DNA of 64,000 bases, taken from positions 1,948,527 to 2,012,526 of the forward strand of contig LNAC01000272.1 in NCBI GenBank assembly GCA_002007465.1, in the 5' to 3' direction. This document shows, one piece after another, positions 22,790-35,616 of the stretch. The notes below the pieces were generated by a model. That model was not told the DNA's origin and made no database searches. It was given only the letters and a program-made list of their open reading frames with translations. Within the stretch, counting starts at the first letter, position 1, and every line of letters begins with the position of its first letter. This DNA is from Ailurus styani (taxonomy: Eukaryota; Chordata; Mammalia; Carnivora; Ailuridae). Both the position numbers and the translations under genes were made by a program.

Positions 22790-23530
22790 GACAAATGCTA
22801 GTCAAAATAAATCTGGCCCATTTTATGGAAAAAGGAGATTTAAACAAAAAAATCAATAGAGGTAAAGTCACTATTGAGTATCTGCTTTAGATCATGAAGA
22901 AGATACAATTCTAAGCTTGTTTGCACCTTCTAGAGCCCCTTCCCTTGTTGACATAACAAGGGAAATCCAGTGTAGATTTTTAACCTGCTCCCCAAACACT
23001 GCTAGATGAAGCAGATAAATATCAGAAAGTAGACTATTTAAACAGTACAATTAACCAGAGCAGAATACAGTTTCTCCTCAAACATACATAAAACATTTGC
23101 AAAAAATAATCGTGTATGGGGTCATCAAACAATTGTCAATAATTACAATGGCCTGGGATAGTACCACACTTTCTGACAACACCACCATGAGCCATAAAGC
23201 ATAATAAAAAGACAGCTGGGGAGACAAAAGACAGATTTGTGTTGCCAGAGGTTGGGGTGGTGAGAGGCTGGGTGTGAGGGTAAAGGGGCAGCGAAAGGGG
23301 GTCTGGGGGGATGGAGCAGCTCTGTATCTTGACTGGGGGTGGTAGTTACACAGATGTACACGTGTGGCAACGGCACAGAACTACACATGCATCATAACAG
23401 TGTTAGATTTCTGGTTTGAACGTCCTACGTAGTTATCAGATGCCACCATTGGGGAAAACTGGGTGAAGGGTGTACTCCCTGTACTTTGCCACTTGGTGGG
23501 AATCCACAATTATATCAAAACAATTCAAAA
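22790..23530 (+). mobile_element. L1 3'UTR-like fragment
   Basis: From about 23150 the plus strand resembles an old L1 3'UTR ('gtatcttgactgggggtggtag', then 'ttacacagatgtacacg' and 'gcacagaactacac'). The first part (22790-23150) is AT-rich and not confidently assigned. Confidence 0.55.
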
Positions 23531-25290
23531 AACACTTTGCAGAAGATTAACTGGAAAATACTCATACACTTGAAAAGTAAGAATCACACTTTCTAAATAA
23601 CTCATGGGTCAACGAAGAAATTATGTCGGTAATATTAAAGCATTTAGAACTGAATGATCGTGGAAATTTAGAAATCAAATCCTGTGAAACGCAGCTGAAG
23701 ATAAAGCTATACTCATAGAAGAAGTCACCACCTTAAATGCTTATATTAAGAGAGATAAAGGCTGAAAATAATTAATGAGCTTATCGTCCAAGGAAATAGG
23801 GAAGAAACAATAACTAGAGATAAGAAGAAGAGGGGACATGAGGGGCGCCTGGGTGGCTCAGTGGGTAAAAGCCTCGGCTTCGGCTCAGGTCATGATCTCA
23901 GGGTCCTGGGCAGGGAGCCTGCTTCCTCCTCTCTCTCTCTGACAAAAGTACTCTAAAATTTATATGGAAATGCGAAGAGACTAGAATAGTTAAAAACAAC
24001 TTTGAAAAAAGAGCAATAGAATAGGAGAAATCCACTACCTGATTTCGAGACGTTTTATGTAGCTACAGTAACCAAAAATGCGTGGTATTGGAATAAGTAC
24101 TATGGATATACATCCAGAATATACATGTAGAATAGAGAACCCAGAAATAGATCTACACCAATATGCTCACCTGATTTATAACAAAGAAGCAAACACAATT
24201 TCTTGGAGGCAAGATGGTCCTTTTAACAAATGATGCTGTACCAAGTAAACGCTGATGGGGGAGGGGAGGCAGGTGGAGAAAGAGGAAGCTTGGCCCACAT
24301 CTCTCATCTCATACAAAAATTAACTCAAAATGGACCTATATGTAAACTATAAAACTTTAATAACTTTTAGAAAAAAATAGAAGAAAATTTTCAGAATCTA
24401 GAGCCAGAGAAACTTGACACCAAAAACATAATTCATAAAAGGAAAAATTGATAAACTGGACTTCATCTAAATTAAAAACTTTTGCTCTGTGAAAGATCCC
24501 ATTAAAAGGATGTAAAGACAAGCTATACAGTTCTGGAGAAAATATTTGCAAACTGCATATACAATAAAAAATGAGTACCTGGACCATAAAAAGAATTCTT
24601 AAAATTCCACAGGAAAAATAACAACAGTCTAATTCAAAAATGGGCAAAAGACATGAACAGTCATCTTATAATGTCTATAATCTATAAGATTATAAGTCAT
24701 TTCGCTGAAGAAGCAAATAAGCACCTGGAAAGATGTTCAATGCCATCATCCATTGATGAAATACAGATTAAAACCACAATGAGATATCACTACAAACCTA
24801 TCAGAATGGCTAAAATAAAACATAGTGGCACCTAATACTGTCAAGGATGCAGAGAAACTGGATCGCTCATACTTTGTTTACATGTATGTGAAATGGGATA
24901 GCGACTCTGGAAAATTGTTGGGCAGTTTCTTTAAAAATAAAACATGTTATTATCGTACAATTCTTGTCCCCAAAGGTTACACACTGTCTGATACCATTTG
25001 TACGATGCTCTTGAAATGACAAAAGCATATAAATAGCTGCTATGGGTGAAGGTGGAAAGGCAGGTGGCTATAAAGGGGCAACATGAGGACTCTTTGCAGG
25101 AATGGAGATATTCCATACGTTGACTGCATCAATACCAATAATCCAATTGTGATACTATACTATCATTATCCAAGATGTTACCCTTGAAAGAAGCTAAGGT
25201 ATATGGATCTCTCTGTGTTATCTTCTTACAACTCTATGCGAATCTACAATAACATTGAAATAAAGAATTTAATTTGAAAAACCATTTTAA
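23531..25290 (+). mobile_element. L1 ORF2 fragment, plus (interrupted by a short SINE)
   Basis: Diverged L1 ORF2 sequence: 'aactcatgggtcaacgaaga' and 'ttaaatgcttatattaagag' left of the SINE at 23843, and 'ctctaaaatttatatgg' through 'gagatatcactacaaacct' right of it. Stops and indels remove any function. The 3' end at about 25,290 grades into another L1 fragment. Confidence 0.75.
23843..23942 (+). mobile_element. Truncated CAN-SINE with internal deletion
   Basis: It starts like a complete SINEC (GGGGCGCCTGGGTGGCTCAG). About 30 bases are missing between TCCTGGG and CAGGGAGCC, and the copy stops within the TC-rich part, lacking the AATAAA segment and A tail. No TSD is visible, so the right end was probably lost by deletion. 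Confidence 0.88.
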
Positions 25291-26069
25291 AATTGCATTA
25301 CCAATGCCAGAAAATAGTTAGAAGATAGAATTCTTTAAAAGGGTAACATTTGCAATTGTATCAGAAAATAAAGAATGTCTAGGGACTAATCTGAGGAACG
25401 ATACAAAAGATCTTTCTGAAGAAAATTACAACTTACTGAAGGGCATCAAATAAGTCCTAAATAATGGAGACATAAGTCATAGTCACAAAAACGGGAGACT
25501 TAATATTGTAGAGTCATTTATAAGTTTAATGCAGTACTAATCAAAATTTCAAGTGTTTCTTAGAACATCACAAACTGATCCTTACATTTTTATCAAGGAT
25601 CAAAGGACAGCAAATAGACACATACTTAAGTAAGCAAAGACAGAAACTTCCATACAAGAGAACATGCTTATTTTTAAATGTAGTGGTTAAGATAGTAGAG
25701 TTTTGACAGTTGGTTTTGACCAACAGAGTAGAACAGGGAACCTTAGATAGCTTCAAGTTCATGCAAGGAAATCTGATTTGTAAGAGAACTAATACTTTAC
25801 TTTTGGGGGAAAGATGAACTCTCCAACAGAGGGTGCTGGGACAACTGGAACCAATGTAATGCATACCCACATTCACAAACATCAATTCCAGGTGGATTAA
25901 ACACATAAATACAAAAAGCAAAACTATAAGATGTTCAGAAGACAATAGAAGAAGATAGACATTATAAGAAAATGTGTTTACTTTAGGAAAGGATAAAAGT
26001 TTCAAACAAGATGAAAAACAGCACAAACTGCAGAGCACATGGTTGGTAAATTTCTCATTAAAATGAAGA
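25291..26069 (+). mobile_element. Older L1 ORF2 fragment, plus
   Basis: AT-rich diverged L1 ORF2 sequence on the plus strand ('aaaattacaacttactga', 'gtttaatgcagtactaatca', 'gcaaaactataagatgttc'). A younger L1 segment starts near 26070. Confidence 0.65.
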
Positions 26070-27071
26070 ACTTCATGGGGCAACTGAGAGCTTTCCCCCT
26101 AAGGTCAGGAACACAGCAGGGCTGTCCACTATCACCACTGCTATTCAACATAGTACTAGAAGTCCAAGCCTCAGCAATCAGACAACAAAAAGAAATAAAA
26201 GGCATCCGAATTGGCAAAGAAGAAATCAAACACTCACTCTTTGTAGATGATACAATACTTTATGTGCAAAGCCCACCACTCCAAAACTGCTAGAACTCAT
26301 ACAGGAATTCAGTAAAGTGTCAGGATATAAAATCAATGCACAGAAATCAGTTGCATTTCTATACACCAACAGCAAGACAGAAGAAAGAGAAATTAAGGAG
26401 TAGATCCCATTTATCATTGCACCCAAAACCATAAGATACCTAGAAATAAACCTAACCAAAGAGCCAAAGAATCTGTTCTCAGGAAACTATAAAGTACTAA
26501 TAAAAGAAATTGAGGAAGACACAAAGAAATGGAAAAACGTTCCATGCTCTTGGATTGGGAGAACAAATATTGTGAAAATGTCTATGCTACCTAGAACAAC
26601 CTACACATTTAATGCAATTCCTATCAAAATACCATCAACTTTTTTCAAAGAAATGGAACAAATAACCCTAAAATTTATATGGAACAAGAAAAGACCCCAA
26701 ATAGCCAGAGTAATGTTGAAAAGAAAACCAATGTTGGTGGCATCACAATTCCAGACTTCAAGCTCTATTACAAAGCTGTAATCATCAAGACAGTATGGTA
26801 CTGGCACAAAAACAGACACATACATCAATGGAACAGAACAGAGAGCCCAGAAATGGACCCTCAACTCTATGGTCAACTAATCTTTGACAAAACAGGGAAG
26901 AATGTAAAATGGAAAAAAGACAGTCTCTTCAACAAATGGTACTGGGAAAACTGGACAGCCACATGCAGAAAAATGAAACTGGACCATTTCTTTACACCAC
27001 ACACAAAAATAGACTTAAAATGGATGAAAGAACTCAGTGTGAGACAAGAACCCATCAAAATCCTTGAGGAG

Positions 27072-27275
27072 GGGGCACCTGGGTGGCTCAGTGGGTTAAG
27101 CCTCTGCCTTCGGCTCAGGTCATGATCTCAGGGTCCTGGGATCGAGCCCCGCATCCGGCTCTCTGCTCGGCGGGGAGCCTGCTTCCTCCTTTCCCTCTGC
27201 CTGCCTCTCTGCCTACTTGTAATCTCTCTCTCTGTGTCAAATAAATAAATAAATAATCTTTTAAAAATTAAAAAA
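27072..27275 (+). mobile_element. CAN-SINE inserted in L1 ORF2
   Basis: A full-length SINEC in plus orientation inside the L1 at 26070-28470. Near-perfect 14-base TSDs (aaaatccttgagga at 27057-27070, one mismatch at 27276-27289) flank it. Confidence 0.96.
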
Positions 27276-28021
27276 AAAATCTTTGAGGAAAACGGAGGCA
27301 GCAACTTCTTCGACCCAGCTGCAGCAACTTCTTCCTAGAAGCATCGCCAAAGGCAAGGGAAGCAAGGACAAAAATGAACTATTGGGACTTCATCAAGATC
27401 AAAAGCTTTTGCGCAGCAAAGGAAACAGTCAACAAAACCAAAAGACAACTGACAGAACAGGGGAAGATATTTGCAAATGACATATCAGATAAAGGCTAGT
27501 ATCCAAAATCTATAAAGAACTTATCAAAGTCAACACCCAAAGAACAAATAATTCAATCAAGAAATGGGCAGAAGACATGAACAGACATTTCTGCAAAGAA
27601 GACATCCAAATGGCCAACAGACATATTAAAAAGTGTTCAATATCACTTGGCATCAGGGAAATACAAATCAAAACCACAGTGAGATACCACCTCATACCAG
27701 TCAGAATGGCTAAAATTAACAGGTCAGGAAATGACAGATGTTGGCAAAGATTCAGAGAAAGGGGAACCCTTCTACACTGTTGGTGGGAATGCAAGCTGGT
27801 GCAGCCGCTCTGGAAAACAGTATGGAGGTTCCTCAAAAAGTTGAAAATAGAGCTACCCTATGACCCAGCAATCGCCCTACTGCGTATTTACCCTAAGGAT
27901 GCAAATGTAATAATCTGAAAGGGCATGCGCACCCAAATGTTTATAGCGGCAATGCCCACAATAGCCAAACTATGGAAAGAACCTAGATGTCCATCAAGAG
28001 ATGAATGGATAAAGAAGATGT

Positions 28022-28023
<2 letters not shown>

Positions 28024-28069
<46 letters not shown>
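28024..28069. repeat. (TA)20 microsatellite with short CA end
   Basis: A pure TA run of 40 bases followed by CACACA, sitting in the L1 segment that normally reads 'gtggtatatacacaatgg'. It is an expansion inside the element. Confidence 0.95.
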
Positions 28070-28470
28070 ATGATATACTATGCATCCATCAAAAAACACA
28101 AAATCTTGCCATTTGCCATGATGTAGATGGAACTAGAGGGTATTATGCTAAGTGAAATAAGTCAGTCAGACAAAGATAATTATCATATGATCTCTCTGAT
28201 ATGAGGAATTTGAGAGGCAGGGCGGGGTGATCGTGGGGAGAAGGGAGGGAAAAAACGAAGCAAGATGGGACCAGGGAGGGAGAAAAACCATAAGAGACTC
28301 TTAATCACAGGAAACAAACTGAGGGCTGCTGGAGGAGAGGCTGGGTGATGGACATTGATTGGGGAGGGGATGTGCTATGGTGAGTGCTGTGAATTGTGTG
28401 ACCCTGATGATTCACAGACCAGTACCCCTGAAGCAAATAATACATTATATGTTAATAAAAATAAATAAAT

Positions 28471-28689
28471 AAACATTTAAAAATAATAGAATGGATAAAC
28501 AGTGTGTTCACACAATAGAATACCACAAAGCAGTGAAAAAAATCAATAAACTACAACAAAACGAAATGGCATGAATGAATTTCTAAAACAATAATTTGAG
28601 TAACAGAAGCAAGTCTACCAAGGAGCAATCACTGTGCAACTCCATCTATATTACCGTCAAAAATAAGTAAAATCCCAAAAATCCCAAAG
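28471..28689 (+). mobile_element. Old L1 3' fragment
   Basis: Diverged L1 3' texture ('acaatagaataccacaaagcag', 'catgaatgaatttctaaa'), continuing the older element on the far side of the younger L1. Confidence 0.5.
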
Positions 28690-30250
28690 TCCCAGGACAA
28701 GATGGTGCCCACTAACTTTCTTCCTCCCTGCTAAATACAACTAAATACCCTGAAAGTTATTCAACAGGTAGCAATAAAAGAATTCTGAAAGCCAGACAGG
28801 AGACAGCCAACTGGGGAGGGAACTCAGGACTTGAGACAATTTGGGGAGTTTCCCAGACTTGCTGCTTACCTACTATATACACAGACTAGGTGCTGGAGAG
28901 ACCCGTAAACTAACACGGCAGATAGGCAAACACAAGAGACAAACAAACAGAAAACGGTGTTCTCTCGTGCCTGCCAAAAGACCAGGAAAGGGGGGAGATC
29001 AACAAGACCAGAGGAAGCCCCACCCCCCACCCCACCACCAGGGCAGCCGCTGGTGGCCCCATCTCCACACAGCAAAGCCCGGGCTGACCCAGCCCCCACC
29101 CCAGAACTAGGGCGCAAGCTCAGGAGGTCCATGCACCTGCAGTCTCTGTCCACCGCAGTGGGCAGAACTGCAAGGAGCATGCGAGAGCTCCAGTCATTCC
29201 AGAAAAACAAAGCCGACCAAAATAGCATTGCAAGGACTCGGGACATCAAAATGTCATTACAACAGAAGTCCACAAAAGTAGTCCCAAACTACATGCTCAA
29301 TTTAAGTAGGTATTGTCTGCTGAAACGCAAGATTTAGATTGGATCAAGGAACTCTGAACATACTAATGGAAATAGCCAAGATACAATTAATGGTCACATT
29401 TAGCATCTAGAATCAGGAATACATAATTTGAAGGAGAGCAAATAAATGGCTGAGGCCAACACTGAGGCAAGCCTGACGTCGGACTCTTCTGGTGAGGATT
29501 ATAAAGCAACCTGCATAAAAATGCTTTAATGGGGGTGTCTGGGTGGCTCAGTTGTTAAGCGTCTGCCTTCGGTTCAAGTCATGATCCCGGGGTCCTGGGA
29601 TGGAGACCCGCATCGGGCTTCCCAGCGGGAAGCCTGCTTCTCCCTCTCCCACTGCGCCTGCCTATGTTCCTCTCTCACCGTCTCTCTCTGTGTGTCACAT
29701 AAATAAATAAATAATAAATAAATCTTAAAAAAAATGTTTAACAGTCACTTACCAATTCTTTCCAAACAAAGGAAAAATGAGGAGATATCAACAAAGAAAT
29801 AAGGGTTTTTTTTTTAAAGAAGCACATGGAGGTTTAAAGAACTGAATATAAGAAACCCGAAGAGATCAACCCCGAGATGCCTCACAGTCAAATTTCTGAG
29901 AACTAAAGACAAAGAAAAAGAGCCTTAAAAACAACCAGAGAGAAATGACACATCTAAAAAACTAAACAAAACAAAACAAAAACCCACTAACACAAATGAC
30001 GGATTTCACATCTGACAATATGAGGGGGCAGAAGGAAGGGGAGCAAGAGTTTTCAAGTGTAGGAAAATTTGTGTCAACTGTGTATCCTCCATCCATTGGC
30101 AATCCCTTGAAGATATTCTCAAGCGAAGGAAAAGCTAATAGAAGGCTCTGCTAGCCGATCCCCCATTTAAAAAAGGCTGGAGGAAGTTCTTCAAATACAA
30201 AGAAAATGACAGAACAGCTGGAAAGTTCAGAGAGAAAAACACAGCAGAAT
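28690..30250 (+). mobile_element. L1/HAL1 5' half remnant (SINE inserted)
   Basis: It starts with CAGGACAAGATGGTGCC, an L1 5'UTR-like opening, has a GC-rich middle (29,000-29,170), then AT-rich ORF1-type sequence to about 30,250 ('ctgagaactaaagacaaaga', 'ttcttcaaatacaaagaaa'). No frame survives. A SINE lies at 29531-29733. Confidence 0.55.
29531..29733 (+). mobile_element. CAN-SINE, older subfamily, plus orientation
   Basis: A diverged SINEC ('gtgtctgggtggctcagttg', then 'aagcgtctgccttcggttca') with the 'ctccctctcccactgcgcc' middle typical of the older group and an AATAAATAAATAATAAATAAATCTT end. Confidence 0.92.
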
Positions 30251-30844
30251 GGGTAAAACCAGAAGTAAACCCTAGTTCACTTTCTTTCATCTTCCCCTTC
30301 GTGAGTTTCTTTGACTCTGCTTCATGGTTGGGGCGAAAGTTATAACCCTACCTGCTGTGGGAGCCAGGTGGATGTGAGGAAACACTGGAGAGAATTCTGT
30401 TTAGGCGAGGGGGACGAGAAGGACGAGGGGGAGTGAGTTGTCTACATGTCACTCAAAGTAGTAAAACGCCAGCATCAATGCGGGGGTGCATTCAGCCCCC
30501 ACAATGAAAACTATCAGACCTCATAAATAAACTGAAACGGAAGTCAAAATCATGTTCCAGGGGTCCGTGGGGTGGAGAGAGAAGAGAAATGATGGAGGGA
30601 GAAGAGGGAACAGGCAGAACAAACAGAAGCACTCAGGGGACCTCCAAGTTCATGGCAAGACTTGATTCTTAACCTTGGGGATCGCTATGCAAGTATTCAG
30701 GGCATCTTCATTTTTTTTTTTTTAGAGTGTGCGTACATTGTATAAATTTCTTTTTATAGTCTCAACATTTCCTAAAATATTTTTTAGAGATCCTGAAATC
30801 ATAAATTCCAGTACATCTATGTGGCGGATTCTCACGCAGACTTT

Positions 30845-31041
30845 TTTTTTTTAAAGATTTTATTTATTTATTTGACACACAGAGAGAGATTACAAGTAGG
30901 CACAGAGGCAGGCAGAGAGAGGAGGAGGAAGCAGGCTCCCTGCCGAGCAGAGAGCCCTATGCGGGCCTCGATCCCAGGACCCTGAGATCATGACCTGAGC
31001 CGAAGGCAGAGGCTTTAGCCCACTGAGCCACCCAGGCGCCC
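30845..31041 (-). mobile_element. CAN-SINE, minus orientation, 14-bp TSD
   Basis: A full-length SINEC with the poly-T tail at the left and GAGCCACCCAGGCGCCC at the right. A perfect TSD (ctcacgcagacttt, 30831-30844 and 31042-31055) flanks it. Confidence 0.97.
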
Positions 31042-33299
31042 CTCACGCAGACTTTAACATTTTTCCAGACTTTGTCCTAAGCTGGGCGGAAGCACCAACA
31101 GACACAGTCGACCCTTCCTGCCTGTAGCTAGAGCTTAGAATCCATTCTTCAGGGGGAACTGACACGTGTGTTTCTGTGATAAATTGGTGTCATGCGATCG
31201 GGAGGCCTGGCGCGCCCCTGAAATGCAGAGAGAGAAGGTTGTTTCTGGCAGGGATGGCTGAGCTTCGGGTGCAGGAGGAGGGGAGGGTCAGGGAAAGCTT
31301 CCCGCAGAAGGTCCACTGAAGCTGAGCGCTAGAGAGAGGGTGACCAAGATTGGGGCTCATGGAAAAAAGCCCAGGAAGCTATTCCAGGCAGAGGGGGAGC
31401 ACGGGCAGAGGCTCAGAGACACTAACCGGCGGGCTGTATGCAAGGAATAGTGGAAAGCCTTCAGTGGATTGGAATGTACATACAAAGGGCCATATAGAGA
31501 AACAGAATTGAAAAGGCAGGTGGTTTACTTCTTCCTCCTAATTTCCTCTGTTGTCCTCTTCTTTCCACCCAAACCCCTTCTCACTAACCAAATGGAGTCC
31601 CCATAGAACCAACGAGATTCAAAAGACCGCCTTCCAGGCCCATAGTGCCAAACGCCCTTTGAGAACGGAAACAGGGTCGAGAAGTCCCGTGGAGACGGGG
31701 GCTGGGCACCAGGTGTCTGTGAATCCCACCTGCGGGCCTCCTCCCACTGCCTCCCTCCCCTCCTCCTCCCTGCACACAGGGGATGCGGCTGCTGCTCCGT
31801 GGGAGTCCTGGAGCCCCGAGCTTCCCTCCCAGGGGCCGCTCTCAGCCTCTCCAAGCTGCTCTTCTGCGGCGGGAAGAGGCAAGCGGCCAAAGGATTGGGT
31901 TTCCCCCCGGCCAAGGCAGCCCGGGCCTCAAAGCCACAGGCTGAGCGGCTCACAGGCCGCGAAAGGCAGGAACTCGGCCGCTCGGGGAGGCCCTGACCAC
32001 CCTCCCTCCGCCCCCAGCACAGGCCAACGGTTCAAACGCTCGCTCTGACCTCATCCATCCTGAGTCACACTGCGTGAGTGCTGACTTGGCCTAACAGATA
32101 TCTTGAATTTGTAAAGAAAAGCAGGACGGGCCCCACTACAGAGGCCATTCCCATGGGGATCAAAGCATTTTGCATTCTTCTAGAAGGGCCGCCCCGAGAG
32201 GAGACCTCCCGCACGCACGTCTGCTCTCTCTGCCGCTGTCCATCTCCCAGACCCAGCGCCCGGCGACCCCGGGCCCCAGCCAGGGGGAATGCCCGAAGCA
32301 GGGTCCAGTGTACACCCACAGGGCGGCTCAGAAAGCCAAGGCAAACTCGGGCTCCATCAGCAGACTCTCTGCCTTAACAGTGGTCTCAATATACTCATTG
32401 ATGCAACCGTTGTTTCCACAAGTATTTCTAGAACTGTTACGAGGTGCCAGTTCCCAAGCCCATCCAGTTCCATAAAAGGACTGCCAGCGCCAAAGTGAGT
32501 AAATAGAGTGCTTGAGGCCAATGTGGCGATCTGCTAATATTTATCCAGACAGAAAGTAAGAAACAAACGAGGTAGGAAGCATCAGATTGCACCCAGGGGA
32601 GCTTGGGGCCCAACCCTACGTTGTCTCCCCTTTGTCTGTCCTGCCAAGAGGGCAAATCACACCCCTGGTGTGCACAGCCCTAGGCTGCCCCCTGCTGGGG
32701 GCAGTGATTACAGAACTGCAGGTGTCCACGCTGGACAGGGGACTGGGTAGTACTGGAAGCAGCAGGACAGAGGGCACTGTGGCCAGTGGCCAAGAGCCAG
32801 GAAACGGCTCTCCCTTGTGTCACCCCACTCTCGTGCAGAACCCTGAGAACTCCTCTGAACTTGACTATCCATGTTCTTATGAAGGGATCTTTGTCCAGGT
32901 AGGAGGAAAGAATATATATTTTAGACAAGTGTGACCTTGATCTATAACTTTTAAATATTTAGGCTTTTGGCATGTCGTTCTCCATCTGAGCTCTGGCTCC
33001 ATCCTGCCTATGTTAGAGGCAGGTGCCCTTCCAGTAGTAGGACAGTGATGCTGGGAGAGACACAGAAGTAAGGAAGGAATGATGAATAATGGAAAGGGTA
33101 AACATGGGAATTAACGTAAATGAGTACTGACTGGCCAGAATAATAATAAGGATCTGTTCTTGGGATTTACATACAAAGAGAATTAAAATGCATAAGAATG
33201 ATATCAAAAAAGTGGGCAGGGGCAAATGGAGTTGTGTGTTCTGAGGTCTTGGTATTGTCTGAGAACTAATAAAAATACCAATTTATATGAGACTCTAAT

Positions 33300-34628
33300 A
33301 CATTCAGGATTATGTTTTATATTTTAATGATTAAAAGCATAGTAAAAAATTGCATAACAAGCAACCCAATTGAAGGGGAAATGGAGTAGTAAAAATTTTT
33401 ATTAACCTAAAAGAGGGCAAGGAGAGAGAAAACCAAGTGTAAATCAATACCCCTTATTATAAGATAAAGATTGTAAGGTGGAAGAAAATGAACCTAATTA
33501 CATGCTGCTTACATGAAATACTCCTTAAATACGTGAACACAGGTCAACGATTAAAAAAAAGAGAGGGGAAAATAACCAAAAGACAGTAGGTTAAGCTTTA
33601 CTAATAGCAAATAATTTTTTAGCAAAAATCATCACTAGACAAAAGATGGAGATTTATAGACTATAAAGGTGATATTGCACCAGGAAAATACTTTTCTTAA
33701 TTCTAAATGTCTATGTACATAAAATATACCTTCAAAATGTATAAAGCAAAAAGTGACAGAACTAAAAGAGAAACAGAGCCACAATCGTAGCTGGAGATTT
33801 TAACACACTGTTCTCAGTAACTAACAGAGGACTAGGATCAGTAAAGAGAAGAAGATCTGGAAAATGTGATCTTGATCGTGAACTTGATCTAAAGAGGCAT
33901 ACATGGAACACTGCCGCTAACAACACCATATGTATGCTGTCTCAACAAGTTCCCACTGCTAAACTTATTTACAATACGCTCTCTTCTATGACTCTAGAAT
34001 AATCAATCTCGGAACAAATATAGAGACAGAGACACCAGAAACTCCCCAACTGCCTGAAAATTAAACAACCCATCACAATAGAATACGTATACTATCTAAA
34101 ATAATGAAAATATGGAATACCAAAATTTATGGATGAATCCATGAAACTTAGAAGGAAATTCATTGCCTTAAATTAGAAAAAAATAAAATGCTGAAGATCA
34201 ATTATCCAAGCTGCCGTCTCAAAACCTAGGAAATAAAGAACGAAACATTGGACATGAAGAATGGAAAGGAAAGGAATGACAAGGATAAGGGCAGCAGCTA
34301 AGTAGACAGAACTCATAAACAGAGAAATCCAACAAAATGAGAAGCTGATCCTTGGAGAATGGACACGCTCTGGAATGGCAGATCCGTTGAGAGAGAAGAC
34401 AAAGTATCACTATGGGGAATGAACAATGACAACCACTACAGTTCCTGCAGATCTCTAAAAAGTAACATGCACATACCAATAGGAGTGCAGGTAGAGCTGC
34501 AGACGTCAGAATCAGATGAATGGGTTGCGTCAATGTCCGGGTGCTGGTTGTGACATTGTACTACAGTTTTACAAAACGTTGCCTTTGGGAGAAGCTGGGA
34601 AGAGAGTACACAGAATCTCCCTGAATTC
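33300..34628 (+). mobile_element. Decayed L1 ORF2 5' part
   Basis: Plus-strand AT-rich sequence with the ORF2 endonuclease-to-RT texture ('aacttgatctaaagaggcata', 'catggaacactgcc', 'gaaaattaaacaaccc', 'atccaacaaaatgagaagctg'). Many stops; clearly not functional. Confidence 0.65.
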
Positions 34629-34815
34629 TTTTTAAAAAAAAAAAATCATTTATTTATTTGAGAGATAGGGGACTGAGAGAGAGATCACAGAGGCAGAGGG
34701 AGAAGCAGACTCCCCACTGAGCAGGGAGCCCAATGCGGGACTTGATCCCAGGACCCTGAGATTATGACCTGAGCCAAAGGCAGATGCTTAACCGACTGAG
34801 CCACCCAGGCGCCCC
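34629..34815 (-). mobile_element. CAN-SINE, older subfamily, minus orientation
   Basis: A diverged SINEC in minus orientation, ending GACTGAGCCACCCAGGCGCCC at the right, with a short middle typical of the older copies. Confidence 0.92.
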
Positions 34816-35403
34816 CCTCCATACTACTCTTTACAATATCATGTAAATCTAACAATTATCTCAACAAAAAAGCCAGTGAAAATGTACTTCGATTTTATGA
34901 ATGACTTTATGCCAGTAAATTCTGAAACTCAGTTGAAAAAATTTCTGGAACAAAAATGCATGTTACCAAAACTGATACTGGAAGAGATTTAAAAAAAAAA
35001 AAGCACCCTGAATATTCTTGTATCTATTAAGTAGATTCGGTGAAAATTTAAGACCTTTCCACAAAGAGGTCTTCAGGCCCAGATGGGTTCACAGGTGAAA
35101 TTTCCCAACCGTTCAGAAAAGTATGGCGCCTGTATTAGTCAAACCATTCCAAAGATGAAAAAGAGGAAATGTTTCCTGATTAATTTCATGAGGCCAGCGT
35201 ACACATCCAGAACATGAAAAGCAAACAAGGGCATCACAAGAAACAAATTTTAGGTTACTCTTTCCCACAAACAGAAACAGCAAGACTCACAAACAAAATA
35301 TTGTTATCAAAGCCACAGTTACATCAAAAGGGTAATAGATCTTAACGAAGTTGAGCCTGGGATACCAGGAGTTGTCTTAACATTTAAAATAAGTCAGTCA
35401 GGA
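34816..35403 (+). mobile_element. Decayed L1 ORF2, middle part
   Basis: It continues the L1 in order ('ttatgaatgactttatgccag', 'aggcccagatgggttcacag', 'ttaatttcatgaggccagcg'), which correspond to ORF2 RT-domain segments. The frame is broken. Confidence 0.7.
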
Positions 35404-35616
35404 GGGCGCCTGGGTGGCTCAGTGGGTTAAAGCCTCTGCCTTCGGCTCAGGTCATGATCTCAGGGTCCTGGGATCGAGCCCCGTATCGGGGTCCCTGCTC
35501 ATCGGGGAGCCTGCTTCCTCCTCTCTCTCTCTGCCTGCCTCTCTGCCTACTTGTGATCTGATCTCTCTCTCTGTGTCAGATAAATAAATAAAATCTTAAA
35601 AATAAATAAATAAATA
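35404..35616 (+). mobile_element. CAN-SINE, plus orientation
   Basis: A full-length SINEC ending in a long AATAAATAAATAAATAA tail. Only a weak short TSD (ataagtc) is visible. Confidence 0.95.

Larger units (their letters stand above)
26070..28470 (+). mobile_element. L1 fragment: ORF2 reverse-transcriptase part to 3' end
   Basis: This is the least decayed L1 in the window, 5'-truncated within the reverse-transcriptase region of ORF2. The translation reads [15 protein letters not shown] and then LFVDDTILY, where the usual catalytic box is F/Y-A-D-D, so the alanine position is substituted. A stop at 26401 and later frame breaks make it inactive. The C-terminal ORF2 part and 3'UTR follow, with a SINE at 27072-27275 and a TA repeat at 28024. 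The end is A-rich. Confidence 0.9.

Noticed and set aside
27577..27918. Plus-strand frame of 113 codons
   Set aside because: It is the C-terminal remnant of L1 ORF2, not a host gene.
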